Source of the DNA: Nymphaea colorata
Lineage: Eukaryota; Streptophyta; Magnoliopsida; Nymphaeales; Nymphaeaceae
Length of the DNA stretch: 64,000 nt
NCBI RefSeq assembly: GCF_008831285.2
Contig: NC_045139.1
Span: 1,410,204 to 1,474,203, forward strand
Direction of reading: 5' to 3'
Shown here one piece after another: positions 1-10,579 of the stretch (positions are counted from its first letter, which is position 1; every line of letters begins with the position of its first letter). The translations under genes were made by a program, and so were the position numbers. A model generated the notes under the pieces. That model saw nothing but the letters and a program-made list of their open reading frames with translations, was not told where the DNA came from and did no database searches.

Positions 1-700
1 TGTTTGACAGTATAGCTGTACAACGAGCAAGGTGACCAGCTCAAACTTGATTCGATTCACATATAGCTCAGCCCGAGCTCGAGCTCAACTTGTTTAAGCT
101 CGTGCCCATTGATGTATGTTTTATGCTTAAAATTTTCACATTTTTATTTAAGCCATTTTAAGTTTTTGAAATTACAAAAATCAGTATTACTGTTAAACGG
201 GCCTAATCGAGCTTAATCAAGGCGAGTTCATTCAACTCAAACTTGACTAGTTTACAAACTCGAGTTATTAGTTAAGATCAAACTTGACTCATTTAACTTA
301 CGAGTTGAGCTTAACTGAGCGAGTTCGAGTTGGCTTAACTCATTGAACATTCCTACCTGTACATGAGCTGACTCGAGCTCAAACTAGGCCAGCTTGGCTC
401 GACTGGATTCATATTTTGCTTGACTCAAGCTTGGTCGAGCCTGAGTAGAGCTGTATAAGTTCAGCTCAACCTCGACTCGTAGACCAAGTCCTGGCTCAAG
501 CTCAACTCATTTAAGTTCATTTACCAACTCCCTGTGAGTTTATTCGAATTTAACTGAGTGGAGTTCATGTAACCCAAACTCGATTCGTTTATAGGATCAA
601 GTTTTCAATTAAGCTTGAGCGCGACTCGTCTACCAATGAGTCGAGTTCAAGTTGGCTGGACTCAATATTGTACAGCCTTACTTGACCTGCATATATATAT
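1..700. repeat. GAGCTCGA-rich degenerate repeat
   Basis: The first 700 bases are a degenerate array of short words such as GAGCTCGAGCTCAA, GACTCGAGCTCAA and TTGAGCTC, in both orientations and without a fixed period. No reading frame of note runs through it. Such AGCTCGA-rich tracts are dispersed in many plant genomes and usually belong to non-coding transposon remnants. The family is not identified here. Confidence 0.6.
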
Positions 701-779
701 ATACCCCGCAGCTCTAACTCTCAATGTCAATAGAAGAGTAACGCCCATAGTAATCGAATAATAGAAGCACTCATTAATA

Positions 780-988
780 CCAAGGGGTGGAGCTAAAGGG
801 GGCCTGCATGGGCCCTGACCCCACTTAATTTTTTTTTTTAAATAATTTACATGTAAATTTTAAAAAAAATTTACATGTCTTATATAAAAATTTTGAAAAA
901 TGATATTTCGACCCTTGTTAAAATTTAGAAACTTTAATTCGGCTCCTCTCATGAAAATTTCTAATTATGCCCCTAATTAATACCATCA
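780..988 (-). repeat. Non-autonomous dispersed element, family A, copy 1
   Basis: A roughly 200-bp AT-rich element begins AGGGGTGGAGCTAAAG and ends with TTCTAATTATGCCCCT, so its ends are imperfect inverted repeats of AGGGG(T/C)rnAGCTAGAAA type. The same layout recurs near 1608-1785, 32176-32352 and 51122-51300 in the opposite orientation. It has no coding capacity. The boundaries are approximate. A DNA-transposon derivative is likely, but the superfamily is not established. Confidence 0.5.
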
Positions 989-1607
989 GTCCGACCAGCT
1001 ATGCAACATGCCCGAGGTTAGCGAGAGATCAGAGAGAGAGAGAGAGAGAGAATGGTAATTAATTGTAATCATCATGCAGCTAATTACCATATACCAACCT
1101 AACCTAGCCTATGCTCCAAATGACTTTGTCAATTAGGTTGCTGCCAATTATAAGAAGCATCCATGAAATTTCAAATTCAATAGAAACCATCGAACACTGA
1201 TCATCTCTAGAAAACCAAAATTAACTTCATGAATTTGGGTAGGGCGATCATACGTCTCATGTCCTTTTGACATACTTAATTATAACAAATTAGAAGATGC
1301 AACCTACGTACCAAATTGTTTTTATAAATCAATTCGTTATTTTGTTCACTAACAATGAAAAGAAGATCGAAAAAAGAAGAAAGACAACTGAAACGATCAA
1401 GTTCCATGTTTTCCTTGCAAGTGAACTTCAGCAAATTCTATCTTTTCCTTGAAAAAATTGAAGCTCTTAATTACAACGGCTTTTAAGGCAACACATGCAG
1501 GAAAAACAAGTGACACAACTTCCAATGGCCTCAGTGCGCTTTTGAGGCTGGCATTAATTGTGTTGTCTCCGTCCAGCAACAATCTTTAGATTTTTTTTAT
1601 CAATATC
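989..1607. other. Intergenic, no gene seen
   Basis: AT-rich DNA with a (GA)n run near 1030-1050. The short open frames here look random and have no recognisable domain. Confidence 0.5.
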
Positions 1608-1785
1608 AGTGGAGTCGGACATATTAATTTGGCTGACAAGGACACACCATATATTAGTGAAGCATTTTATATGTAAATGTGTAAAAAATTTGGGGTCAAC
1701 CAAATTTGTAAATATGAAATTTTGGTGGGCTGTGTGGGCAATTGCCCACACATGTCCACATGTGTCTCTGCCCCTGGTCAGTGAT
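1608..1785 (+). repeat. Non-autonomous dispersed element, family A, copy 2
   Basis: It shares its right half with the insertion at 32176-32352: a GTGTGGGCAATTGCCCACAC palindrome followed by a terminus of CTCTGCCCCTGG type. The left end is less clear. It is non-coding. Confidence 0.4.
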
Positions 1786-2156
1786 CAAGATCAACATTCA
1801 TATCATGTTCCTAACTGCCACACTTTGAAAGGTACGTTCATCTAACTCGGTAACTAGCCGGTGAGAAGGACGGCCGCTAACTTTGAATAGTTCGGAGATA
1901 CATAGTGAATTGACTGTGCCATGTGAAGTTTGCGGCACAGCAATGGCATATGGACTACCATGAAAACAATAAATGATACCTTTCAATTCACTGTATCCGC
2001 GGAACTACCACATGCAATCGCTCACACCAGCTCATAAAAGTTGCTGTATTTATATATTATCAAACATAAAAGTACAAGCACAAACAGTTGCCTATAATCA
2101 GAACATATTTGCTCTTCACTCGCTTGTCAGTTGTTAGTCACATTACGCCCACACAA

Positions 2157-2480
2157 TCAAATTGGAATTGGAATGAAAATTTCAGTTCTATTTTCTAATG
2201 ATGTGTTTGATAAAACAAGAACTAAAATTCTGTAATTGGTAAATTAAAACCATTATGATGTGCCCCAAAGAGAGTAAAAAATCTAAATTTCTGGAATCCT
2301 AATTCCACCTCCAGTGTAGAATTGCAATTCTGGAATTCTGATTCAAGAATGAATCTATTGCAATTCTGGAATTCTGAATGAATCTACTATAATTCGAGAA
2401 TCAAAATTCTTTGTTTGATAACATAATTCTCATTTCATACAAATTGAGAATTTTCATTCTACAATTCCACAATTTTGGTC
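2157..2480. repeat. Fold-back MITE-like element
   Basis: About 320 bp rich in GGAATT and AATTCC words. The left end (about 2157-2190) and the reverse complement of the right end (about 2440-2478) match imperfectly over about 30 bp (AAATTGGAATTGGAATG against AAATTGTGGAATTGTAGAATG). An internal segment of about 30 bp (CAATTCTGGAATTCTGA) is repeated twice in tandem at about 2322-2388. It contains no ORF. This is typical of a non-autonomous DNA element; a precise target duplication could not be fixed by eye. Confidence 0.5.
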
Positions 2481-2504
2481 TCATCAAAAGTGATTGGTTT
2501 GAAA

Positions 2505-2570
2505 TGGAATGCTGAAAGAAAGCAAACCAGCTTCTTGATGAGTTTGGTATCCCAAAAGTCACGGCCAGGG
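2505..2570 (+). pseudogene. Short relic of a DUF538 gene
   Basis: The stretch GAAAGCAAACCAGCTTCTTGATGAGTTTGGTATCCC matches, with few changes, codons of the segment that reads KANQLLDEFGIP in the truncated copy at 36956-37090 and QKRAIQLLDEFNIP in the intact genes. Homology starts and stops abruptly, so this is an internal scrap left by recombination. It lies directly beside the fold-back element. Confidence 0.6.
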
Positions 2571-3222
2571 TCTGAATGAATGGTACAGAACCCTTTGTAT
2601 TTTCGCATTTCAAGATGCTGATCTTAAAATTTCAAGGGAAGTGTTCCGGGTCCTTTAACAATTATAAGATGCCAGATGGCTCGTTGGTTCAATGTCCTCT
2701 CTACATCTAGATAATCTTTGGGATTATTTAGGAGCTGGTAATCAGAGGACGCCAATTAATACTATTTATTATTGTAGACATCAGGCCTGATACATAGTGC
2801 TTGGAAGTTTGGTCGATCGTCATTCAAAAGAAAAAGAGGAGGAAAGAAGGAGAAACGACAAGTTGGAGACTATAGATTAGATTTTTGGTGGAGTCGTCTA
2901 TAGTACTCCAGAAATTACTACAATGTTCTAGATTCAAGTTTGCTTATTACGTCTTCGCTCAACCTTTTGGCTTGTGTTTTCCTTCATAATATCTTTCCAG
3001 CTTCAGAAAGTTTATTTTCCGATGAGGTCTAATAACTACAGAGGGAGGAATTGCCAATAAATTCTTATTTAGAAGTTTTAATCTGAATACATCTTCCCGC
3101 GTGCAAAGAAAAACTGGGTCTACGTAAGTGTGTAAAATGAATTTCGATCATGCATTAAAAATATCTAAACATATAGCATTATCTTATATGACACACAGCT
3201 ACTTCTTCAATCATTATTTATT
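2571..3222. other. Intergenic, 3' side of DUF538 copy 1
   Basis: AT-rich spacer with no gene or clear repeat recognised. Confidence 0.4.
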
Positions 3223-3645
3223 TTATTGAACGAACGCCGATACAGGGAAAGACCGGGAAATCCCAGTATGTGTCTTAAACTGGATATTCCCAGAATTGCA
3301 GTTATCCACCAACATCTCCGAGACCCCAATCCAGAGAAGAAGCTCCTTTGCCTTCACACCAGTCACCTTCTTCATCCGACGAGGCTCGACGAATGCCGTG
3401 ACCTCTGCAGCAAATGAAACACTCCGACCAATTTGCTCAAAGTAATGGTCCTTCTTCTTCTTCTGCCGGAGCCATATGAAGCCTTCAGATGGGACTAACC
3501 CAATCTCTACTATGTTCTCCAAAGGGAGGAGTCCTCTTGGAATATTGAATTCATCAAGGAGCTGGATGGCTCTCTTTTGACACTCTATCTCACCTATACA
3601 GATTTCAGCTCTCTCTCTCATTGAATCAATCACTTGAGAAACCAT
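3223..3645 (-). CDS. DUF538 (SVB-like) protein, copy 1
   Basis: Intronless 140-residue protein of the plant DUF538 family. The conserved core is plain: GLLPLxNIVEIG near residues 40-52, EGFIWLRQKKKKDHYFEQIG near 56-76, VTGVKAKELLLWIGV near 97-112 and GISRSFPVSAF at the C-terminus. No signal peptide or membrane segment is seen. The family member studied best, Arabidopsis SVB, affects trichome size and branching; the biochemical activity is unknown. The frame is open up to 3921, but that part crosses the TATA box and the GA-rich leader, and all paralogues start at MVSQV, so 3645 is taken as the start. Peculiar residues here are LENIVEIGLVPSEG, FVEPRRM and a final AFVQ. The length is the same in all eight intact copies. 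Confidence 0.88.
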   Translation of the reverse strand: MVSQVIDSMRERAEICIGEIECQKRAIQLLDEFNIPRGLLPLENIVEIGLVPSEGFIWLRQKKKKDHYFEQIGRSVSFAAEVTAFVEPRRMKKVTGVKAKELLLWIGVSEMLVDNCNSGNIQFKTHTGISRSFPVSAFVQ

Positions 3646-3935
3646 CTCTGATCTCTCTGCTAGCTCTCTCTCTCTGTTTCTTTTTGTACGTTGGTGAACT
3701 AGTAGATGGATGATGAAACCGTCTTCCAGTGTGCCATATTTATATGCCTCTCTCTCTCTCTTAGCAGACAGGTTGGTGTCTGATAGATCCTTGTAAGCGG
3801 CCATGCAGGCTGGATCCATCTCTTTCATGGCAGTGGATGAAAAGGACCCTGAATGAAGAGGTTCAGTTTTCTCACTTAAATAGGTCGGCCAAGTTGTGGA
3901 GTTGGATATAAGGTGGCACATGGACTAGTCAATTG
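3646..3935 (-). promoter_or_regulatory. Promoter and leader of DUF538 copy 1
   Basis: Read on the minus strand: a TATAAATA box at 3737-3744, about 92 bp before the ATG, a GA-rich leader, and further up the shared motif CAATTGACTAGTCCATGTGC at 3916-3935. The same TATA-leader arrangement is found before every intact copy, and a very similar segment survives without a gene at 24804-25160 and 34561-34880. Confidence 0.7.
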
Positions 3936-4379
3936 TTCTTCACCAAACATCAAAGTCATGTTGCAATAGCTAAAGAGGCATGTTAGGTAAGGCCCGACTT
4001 CGACTACTTCCTTCTTCTCCTTTCTGTCTCTATTATGAAACTAAACTCTGAAAACAGTTCCGCGCAGATTTAGATAAGTCATCTAATTCAAGTAGGTTTT
4101 CACTAAAACAGCTAGTTATGTATAGGCTGCTTGCTTTTCTTAGACATATGGCAACTGAAAACCTATTGTTCACTTGATCTGAATGAGTTTTTTTTGTTTG
4201 GATAATTATTAATTAACCAGCTTTTCGGGGATCTGATAAACTTGACGGCAGGAAGTAGAGTTCTGTTCTGTAAAAAACTCATGTCCACGCATGGCTTCAG
4301 ATTTGAAAAGAATAAAACTATAAGTCTATTGAGTACTGTGTATGTATACACAGCTTTCTGTTTTTCTTTTCCCCTCTAA
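3936..4379. other. Intergenic, no gene seen
   Basis: Spacer between the promoter of copy 1 and the next conserved block. Its flank resembles 25170-25560 and 34890-35260, so it belongs to the duplicated unit. Confidence 0.4.
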
Positions 4380-4640
4380 TGTTTGATCTTAGCTGAAGAT
4401 TTTTGCTGGTATTGTACAACCTTTAGTACTTCATGGTTGCTACACTGAATATGGTGCAGTTGGAAGATTTGACAAGGCCATGTGCAGCATATACAATGTA
4501 GGCCTTATAAGATGATAACAAAAGTTAACAAAATACTTTGTTTTTATGGGAATCAGACTTCACCATGCATCTAACAAAGGATTGAAAGTGATTGAGGTGG
4601 TGATCGAAACATCAACCATCTCGATGTAAGATATGAGAGA
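4380..4640 (+). repeat. Conserved intergenic block B, sense copy 1
   Basis: This segment centres on the word GGAAGATTTGACAAGGCCATG. It recurs at about 26100-26390 and 35810-36090 in the same orientation, and as reverse complement at about 7830-8000, 14080-14190, 14980-15080, 28660-28960 and 30380-30480. Reading frames are broken differently in each copy, so present coding is unlikely. Its role is unknown. Confidence 0.6.
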
Positions 4641-4739
4641 GTGAATGAGGTCATACAGATGAATTGACATGATAGATACACCGCCACGAGATAATTAACC
4701 ACAGGTAGGCATGGGCACCTACTGCAACTCTGTAAAATG

Positions 4740-4985
4740 TAGCAGAGACCAAGTGCATATGGAAGAATTAACTAGGCCATGTGCAGCTAGTTAGGCATGG
4801 ACCACACAGTCACAATATTTGTAAAGCATTACACTTGCAGATTGATGGTTGTCAAAGACACTTTCACGCATGCATTCTAGGTTACGTACGGAGAAGGTAA
4901 CCTGCCCACATAAAAACCATGAAAGCAATCGGTATGTATATTTCAAGTAACTTTTTATTGAACAAAAATCTACCATATGGCAGCT

Positions 4986-5039
<54 letters not shown>

Positions 5040-5040
5040 T
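4740..5040 (+). promoter_or_regulatory. DUF538 promoter relic without gene, with (AG)n
   Basis: The motif GAATTAACTAGGCCATGTGC near 4766-4785 is the one found upstream of intact DUF538 copies. About 200 bp later comes a pure (AG)n run at 4987-5035 of about 24 units, the kind of leader repeat seen before the ATG of the truncated copy at 36956. No DUF538 coding sequence follows. Confidence 0.5.
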
Positions 5041-6140
5041 GTAGCTACAGCTGCTGTAAATGGCGTGGAGGTCGACCTCTAGTTCCATCCGTAGCCACAA
5101 GCCACAAATTTCGTTCCTGGGTGTTTATCGGAGAGGTTTTCTCAGGTAGTTTTCAGCTAAGTTGTTTTTCTCAGGAAAATGATTTGAAGAACTTGGAGTT
5201 TTTTTAAAAAATAAAACATCAAAATGTTAGGTAATACTACAGGAAATGAAAAAACTAATCAGTATTTTATTGCATTTAAGAGGCCACGATAAATGCCTAA
5301 AACAAGAGGAAATAAAGCAATCAAATAAAAGTTTGAAGGCCAATTGTTTGTCCCTTTTTTGTGGTTTTCCATGCACTGCTACAACTGTGCTGGATTAGAC
5401 GCTTGGTTGCTTGAGTGTTTAGCTGTAATATAATTTCCAGTAGTACATGTATCTTTTTTAACAATGGAGAAGCTAGGTAGCATTGACGTGCATGCACCTG
5501 CAGTTGCCTCTTTCACAGCCTAAAACTTTGAGGTGAAGGCCCATTAAATCCCAATATCTAAGTACAGATGCAAATTAAAACTGATCTCCTCTTTTATGCC
5601 AAGAGTTATAAAATTGACTCAAGTGTCTGATTTCTAAAAGACTATAAAGCTACACATATACACATAAAAATATGTTTACAGATCAAACCTTAACAGTGAG
5701 TTAAACAAACAATTTCTTTGTGCTTCTCAAATTTGAACCTGTGGATGGGATTTGTACAAGGTTTTTCAGAATAGACAGTTTTTTCAGACTGGAACTTTTT
5801 CTTTCAGGTGGACAACGGCTCGTTAAATTCCTAGAAAGCCTGTTTGACACTCCAAGCAAAAACTAGGATGCATGAAGTGAAGAACTGGTTCTCAATTGCC
5901 ATCCAAACAGGCAAAACCTAGTTTTTACATTTCCAGAAACCTTGTTAGAAAACGAATTAAGCATATACATAACTGAGTTCAGTGAAAAGACAGTTTGAAG
6001 ATGGACTACAAGGTTTCCAGAGTTTGGTTTAGAGAGAGAGACAGAGAGAGAGAGGCAACAGGGCCATGTGTTAACTTACATGGTTGCCTATTCAGCCATT
6101 ACAACTTGACAGTGATTGGTGAGTGAATGGATGTTAGAAG
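5041..6140. other. Intergenic, no gene seen
   Basis: About 1.1 kb of AT-rich spacer upstream of copy 2, with a short GA run near 6031-6053. No ORF with recognisable features. Confidence 0.5.
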
Positions 6141-6483
6141 AACAATTGGCTAGTCCATGTGCCATCTTATGTCCAACTCCACAATTTGGCCAACCTATTC
6201 AATTGAGCGAGCTGAACCTCTAACATGCTTATATCTGAAGATTCATCACTTGTGGTCCCTTTCAGCTGCTTTTTTTGGACGATGCAGCACTAAATTGTTA
6301 TATACAACTCACATGGCTGCTTACAAAGATCTACGGAGCCCAACTTGTCTGCTAAGAGAGAGAGAGAGACGCATATAAATATGGCACACTGGGAGACAGT
6401 TTCATCATCCATCTATTAGTTCACCAACGCACAAAAAACGAACAGAGAGAGCTTCAGCTAGCAGAGAGAGGCAAATAGTGAGA
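6141..6483 (+). promoter_or_regulatory. Promoter and leader of DUF538 copy 2
   Basis: The variant motif CAATTGGCTAGTCCATGTGC lies at 6143-6162, followed by TTTGGCCAACCTATTCAA, which recurs in the gene-less promoter blocks. A TATAAATA box is at 6374-6381, 103 bp before the ATG, and a GA-rich leader follows. It is the mirror image of the promoter of copy 1. Confidence 0.7.
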
Positions 6484-6906
6484 ATGGTTTCTCAAGTGTT
6501 CGAATCAATGAGAAAGAGGGCAGAAATCTGTGTAGGTGAGATAGAGTGTCAAAAGAGAGCCATCCAGCTCCTTGATGAGTTCAATATCCCCAGAGGACTC
6601 CTCCCTCTCGACAACATAGTCGAGATCGGGTTAGTCAGATCTGAGGGCTTCATATGGATCCGACAGAAGAAGAAGAAGGACCATTATTTTGAGCAAATTG
6701 GTCGGAGTGTTTCTTTTGCTGCAGAAGTCACGGCATTCATTGAGCCTCGACGGATGAAGAAGGTGACTGGAGTGAAGGCAAAGGAGCTCCTTCTCTGGAT
6801 TGGGGTTGCTGAGATGTTGGTGGATAACTCCAATTGCGGGAATGTCCAGTTTAAGACACACACTGGGATTTCCCGATCCTTCCCTGTATCAGCATTTTTG
6901 CTATAA
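6484..6906 (+). CDS. DUF538 (SVB-like) protein, copy 2
   Basis: The only intact plus-strand member of the array: 140 residues, intronless. The start at MVSQVFESM is chosen over the ATG two codons upstream because it aligns with the other copies. Distinct residues are VFESMRKRAEICVGEIEC, IWIRQKKKKD (Ile for Leu), GVAEMLVDNSNCGN and the terminal SAFLL. All core motifs (LLPLDNIVEIG, GVKAKELLLWIG, RSFPVSAF) are intact. The gene sits tail to tail with copy 3, about 1.5 kb away, and head to head with copy 1, which may mark an inversion in the array's history. Confidence 0.88.
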   Translation: MVSQVFESMRKRAEICVGEIECQKRAIQLLDEFNIPRGLLPLDNIVEIGLVRSEGFIWIRQKKKKDHYFEQIGRSVSFAAEVTAFIEPRRMKKVTGVKAKELLLWIGVAEMLVDNSNCGNVQFKTHTGISRSFPVSAFLL

Positions 6907-7829
6907 ATAAATAATTGTCGAATACTTCAATTACAGATAGAGGTCAACTGGTGATCATGTAATGCATTTTGGTCAATTCATTTTCTTTTACATGCTTATA
7001 CGCATCAAGCCTTTCTCTGCCGAAAGATTTCGAATTCAATCTTCAAATCAACAACTTATTTCCTCTTCAGAAAAAAGAGAAAAAAAATACATTTCTAGTG
7101 GAAAAAAAAAGACATTTCTAGCAGGAAAGAGATTATAAACGGCAAGACAAGCAAAAAGCCAATGAGCAGAATAGCCTTATTGTGCGCCTCTTTAAGCAAA
7201 TATCTGACAGAATCTATGAAATGAAAGTACTATGTAAAGAGAGAAAATAACAGAGATAAAGAGAGAGATGCTCTGTTCACCTATGTATCATTAGAGGAGT
7301 AAGGAAGGTCACCTTCAAGAGAGACTGCACAGAGCTAGAAGAATCATGCTTGTCGCCAGAGTTTTTGAGTTGCATACAAAAAAAAAGGAAAATATGTGTT
7401 GTGTGTGAAAGTGTTAGAATTGGGTTTCTGGTTTAACTTCAGCCCCAAATCTGCGGTGCATCATCTCCCACTCTCGTCTTGGCACTCTGTTCCGTCACTG
7501 TCTGTCTACTAACGAATCAAGTTATGTACATTATGTACATAATGTGTTCTCAGTAGGGATCAAGTAGAAGTTAGAACATTCTAGAATGCAGTATAGCTAT
7601 AATTTGTCATTCTTTCATCTCAGCCATTCATCTGTAACAAATTTTCTTATACAAGCAGCGAAATTCAACAGCCAGGGCTTCTCGTTTTGGCCTTGCCTAA
7701 TTGCTCTGTTACGTTTCATTCTTAGCAGCTGATCTTGCTCGGGATATAAGCTCAACCTTGCGATGAATAAGTTAGAATTCCTCTTAGTTTTATTCGATTA
7801 ATTGGAAGCCGCAACTTCAAATCGTTGGC
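6907..7829. other. Intergenic, no gene seen
   Basis: 3' flank of copy 2, AT-rich with A-runs near 7070-7110 and 7378-7386. No gene recognised. Confidence 0.4.
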
Positions 7830-8000
7830 GATGTGAGACTCTTTAATAATATTCAAAGCATCAAGCCCAAGAAAACCATGTTAACTTTCATTGTCATCTC
7901 TTTATAGTATGCTGAACATGGCCGTGTCAAATCTTCCAATGCCATCATGCCTAAAGTAGCAACTATGAAGTATTAATGGTTGTACAAAACCAGGGTATAA
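7830..8000 (-). repeat. Conserved intergenic block B, antisense
   Basis: Contains GTGTCAAATCTTCCAATGCC, the reverse complement of the core of block B, with flanking similarity on both sides. It lies about 400 bp beyond the stop of copy 3, the same relative place as the copies beyond DUF538 copies 4 and 6. Confidence 0.55.
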
Positions 8001-8304
8001 GGAAAAAACCTAACCTGGTAAAAGGATTAGAGAGGGAAAAAACAATTGATTGAAAAAAAACGTTGAACCAATCTTATAAAATTTTGAGAATTCCTCAATA
8101 ATTAACAGCAAATAGTTTTCTTTCTAGACTTTGGTGCAATGGTAGTATCATCAACTCAAACTCAATCGGAATCGGAATATGAACCGTCTTCATGTCTTAT
8201 GACGAAGAGCTAGACACACATTCATAAGAACAGAGAAAAAGGTATGAATGCAAAAGGGCATCATGTTTTTCTTGACTACTTAAATTTCATTTTTTTTCTC
8301 GTCT

Positions 8305-8392
8305 TTTCAGTTTACAAAAGCTGAAACAGAAAATGATCGGGAAATCCTAGTATGTGCTTTAAACTGGGTATTCCCGAATTTGAGTTGTCCAA
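8305..8392 (-). pseudogene. Tandem duplicate of a DUF538 3' end
   Basis: This stretch repeats, with a handful of changes, the 3' flank and last roughly 20 codons of copy 3 (8403-8492). It breaks off after the segment that encodes LSTNI in the intact gene. It is a direct partial duplication of about 90-100 bp next to its source and cannot be expressed as a protein by itself. Confidence 0.75.
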
Positions 8393-8406
8393 TGCCCATC
8401 ATCTTT

Positions 8407-8829
8407 TCAGTTTACAAAAGCTGAAACAGGAAATGATCGGGAAATGCCAGTATGTGTTTTAAACTGGATATTCCCGGATTTTGAGTTGTCCACCAACATC
8501 TCAGAGACCCCAATCCAGAGAAGGAGCTCCTTTGCCTTCACACCAGTCACCTTCTTCATCCGTCGAGGCTCAATGAACGCAGTGATTTCTGCTGCAAACG
8601 AGACACTCCTGCTAATCTGCTCGAAGTAATGGTCCTTCTTCTTCCTCTGCCGGAGCCATATGAAGCCTTCAGATCGGACTATACCAATTTCTACTATATT
8701 GTCTAGAGGGAGGAGTCCCCCTGGGATACTGAACTCATGAAGGACTTGGATTGCCTTCTTTTGGCACTCAATCTCTCCAACAAAGATCTCAGCTCTCTCT
8801 CTCATGGAATCAATCACTTGAGAAACCAT
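8407..8829 (-). CDS. DUF538 (SVB-like) protein, copy 3
   Basis: Intact 140-residue intronless copy. The frame is open to 8955, but the extension crosses the TATA box at 8922-8929, so the start is the MVSQVIDSM codon at 8829. It forms a subgroup with copy 8, sharing AEIFVGE, EFSIPGGLLPLD, IVRSEG, EQISRSV and AEITAF, where the other copies mostly have EFNIPRG, EQIGRSV and AEVTAF. Unique here are IQVLHEF and RQRKKKDH. It ends AFVN. A partial duplicate of its 3' end lies just downstream. Confidence 0.88.
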   Translation of the reverse strand: MVSQVIDSMRERAEIFVGEIECQKKAIQVLHEFSIPGGLLPLDNIVEIGIVRSEGFIWLRQRKKKDHYFEQISRSVSFAAEITAFIEPRRMKKVTGVKAKELLLWIGVSEMLVDNSKSGNIQFKTHTGISRSFPVSAFVN

Positions 8830-9072
8830 TCTTTCTGTCTCTCTGTTCCTCTTTCTCTCACTCTCTCCAGATAAGTGAACTAACTCTTTGATTTGGTGAA
8901 GAAATTGGGAGCTCCTAAGCCTATTTATAGCAACCATGGTCTGCCTTCTACCCATATCTCTCTCACTCTCTTCCCCTGGTCAGGTTGAAGTGTATCAGTT
9001 GCTTTCATTGACATTCAACTAACAAGATGCCAAAGCAATTTTCTTGCTGCTGCACATGGCCCATCTCAATTG
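8830..9072 (-). promoter_or_regulatory. Promoter of DUF538 copy 3
   Basis: On the minus strand: TATAAATA at 8922-8929 (about 93 bp before the ATG), a GA-rich leader, and a GGCCATGTG element (CACATGGCC on plus) at 9053-9061. Closely similar sequences precede copies 6 and 8. In copy 4 the distal part is missing. Confidence 0.65.
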
Positions 9073-9289
9073 CTCTGCGTACTCACTTTCTCTTCCGAAC
9101 GCCGCCAGTCAAGTTGCCATGTTCGAATATCTCTACCCATTAATTTTGATTACCCAGTGAGATGCATGGGTGCAAGGTAGCAGGTTGTAGATTACACGAA
9201 TTAAAGGTCATGCACTGTTTTGAATCCCACGTGAGAAGAGGATAGCACTGTGACATGATAATCTCTCTCCCCTTATCAACCACCATCTT

Positions 9290-9480
9290 CGGCATGCAGT
9301 AGCTTTCAGAACAAACTTTCAGCATCGTGTTGGTTGGCCCGTGACTGCGATTCAATTTGTAGGAATTAATGCACAAATTCTTGCAGTCGCGCTGAAATGA
9401 TGGCGGCCATTAATACAATAACAACTGTTACAGACATAAAAATTAAGCCATTTTGAAGGGAAGAGCAACAGGAAATTAAG
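9290..9480. repeat. Duplicated upstream block C, copy 1
   Basis: This block contains AACTTTCAGCATCGTGTTGG and TTGCAGTCGCGCTG. It is repeated at about 16130-16310, 31580-31760 and 38170-38360, each time about 300-700 bp upstream of a minus-strand DUF538 gene of the same promoter type. It is non-coding and marks the repeat unit. Confidence 0.65.
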
Positions 9481-9639
9481 AGACAAAATCCATGCACGAA
9501 GCTGCTTAAGGGACGTTGTGTTTCTTACAAGAAATTGTGTACATTTTTTTAGCTCAAAAAATCTGATGCATTTTCAGCTGTTGATAATAACCAGAAAAAT
9601 TTTAACATCCATGCGGCACTTAAGCAACTCAAAAAGCTG

Positions 9640-9900
9640 CAAACCCAATAGATGACATTTGTTATGTTTGGATTGAAAACTTGTTCTAACTAAAAATTTT
9701 GACTACACTCACACACACACACACACACACACATATTAATATATATATATACTCGTTATTAGTTTAAGCGGGATGATGGGGAGTGTTTGTGTATTATATA
9801 TATTATATATTACGTTTTTATGACTTAGCTTTCTAAAAATGATACTAAGTTTTTATGACTTAGCTTTCTAAAAGTGATACTAAGTTCTTTACAAATTTCA
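9640..9900. repeat. Microsatellite and 35-bp tandem duplication
   Basis: A (CA)n run at about 9711-9733 passes into (AT)n. Then TTATGACTTAGCTTTCTAAAA is present twice in tandem, with a period of about 35 bp, at about 9817-9886. The paralogous stretches at 16415-16460 and 38670-38715 have only one copy, so the duplication is private to this unit. Confidence 0.65.
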
Positions 9901-10321
9901 GCAATTAGCATGAGCCTTTTGGTCATACTCATACAGTGTATGACCCATGACACCTTCACAATTTTTCTGAAAGCAACCTGCGATGCACGGCCATTTTCAG
10001 AAATGTATTAATTCCTTGGAAATCAGAAGGAGATAGGTTATCATGTTATCAGCCTAATATATAGTCGGCTCTTAGTCTTTGCATTCATAATTAATGTGGT
10101 TTCATTTCTAAATTGTTATTTGATTGAACCCTTTCTTAGTCAGGTGAAATGTACCAATCACTTTCAAGGTATACAGACATGGGTCTCTGATAATTTGCGT
10201 TTGCCAAATTAGTTGATGAAGATATTAAGGCCACAATATTGTTCAGTAAAGACGATGCTTAAGAGTCCTGAATGCATGAATTGTCTTCCAACTTAAACAA
10301 TCGCAGTCGATGCTACCCATG

Positions 10322-10470
10322 TTAGCTACCCACATGGCTTAGTCAATTCTTTTGCCTGCATTGAACAAGTAATTGCATTTAGTGAGGCGGTCCAGCCTAA
10401 CTTCAATTGGCTTAAAGCAATTGCGCTTATAAGTAAGGTACTGGTCCATGCATGACAATTACAACTCTCT

Positions 10471-10526
<56 letters not shown>

Positions 10527-10530
10527 CCAA
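10322..10530. repeat. Duplicated spacer ending in (CT)n
   Basis: CACATGGCTTAGTCAATTC at 10331-10349 is a reverse-oriented relic of the DUF538 promoter motif. It is followed by shared spacer and a (CT)n tract at about 10465-10523. The same order is seen at 16705-16862 and 39145-39300. The copia element entered this position in the 16.8-kb unit. Confidence 0.6.
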
Positions 10531-10579
10531 CAAAGTCTGTAGTTGTGATCAAGCTGCAGCAGGTCAATTTAATTAGCCG

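Noticed and set aside
3646-3921. N-terminal extension of DUF538 copy 1 (and similar extensions of copies 3, 5, 6 and 7)
   Set aside because: The extensions cover the TATA box and GA-rich leader, are not similar in sequence between subgroups at protein level, and all copies align from MVSQV.
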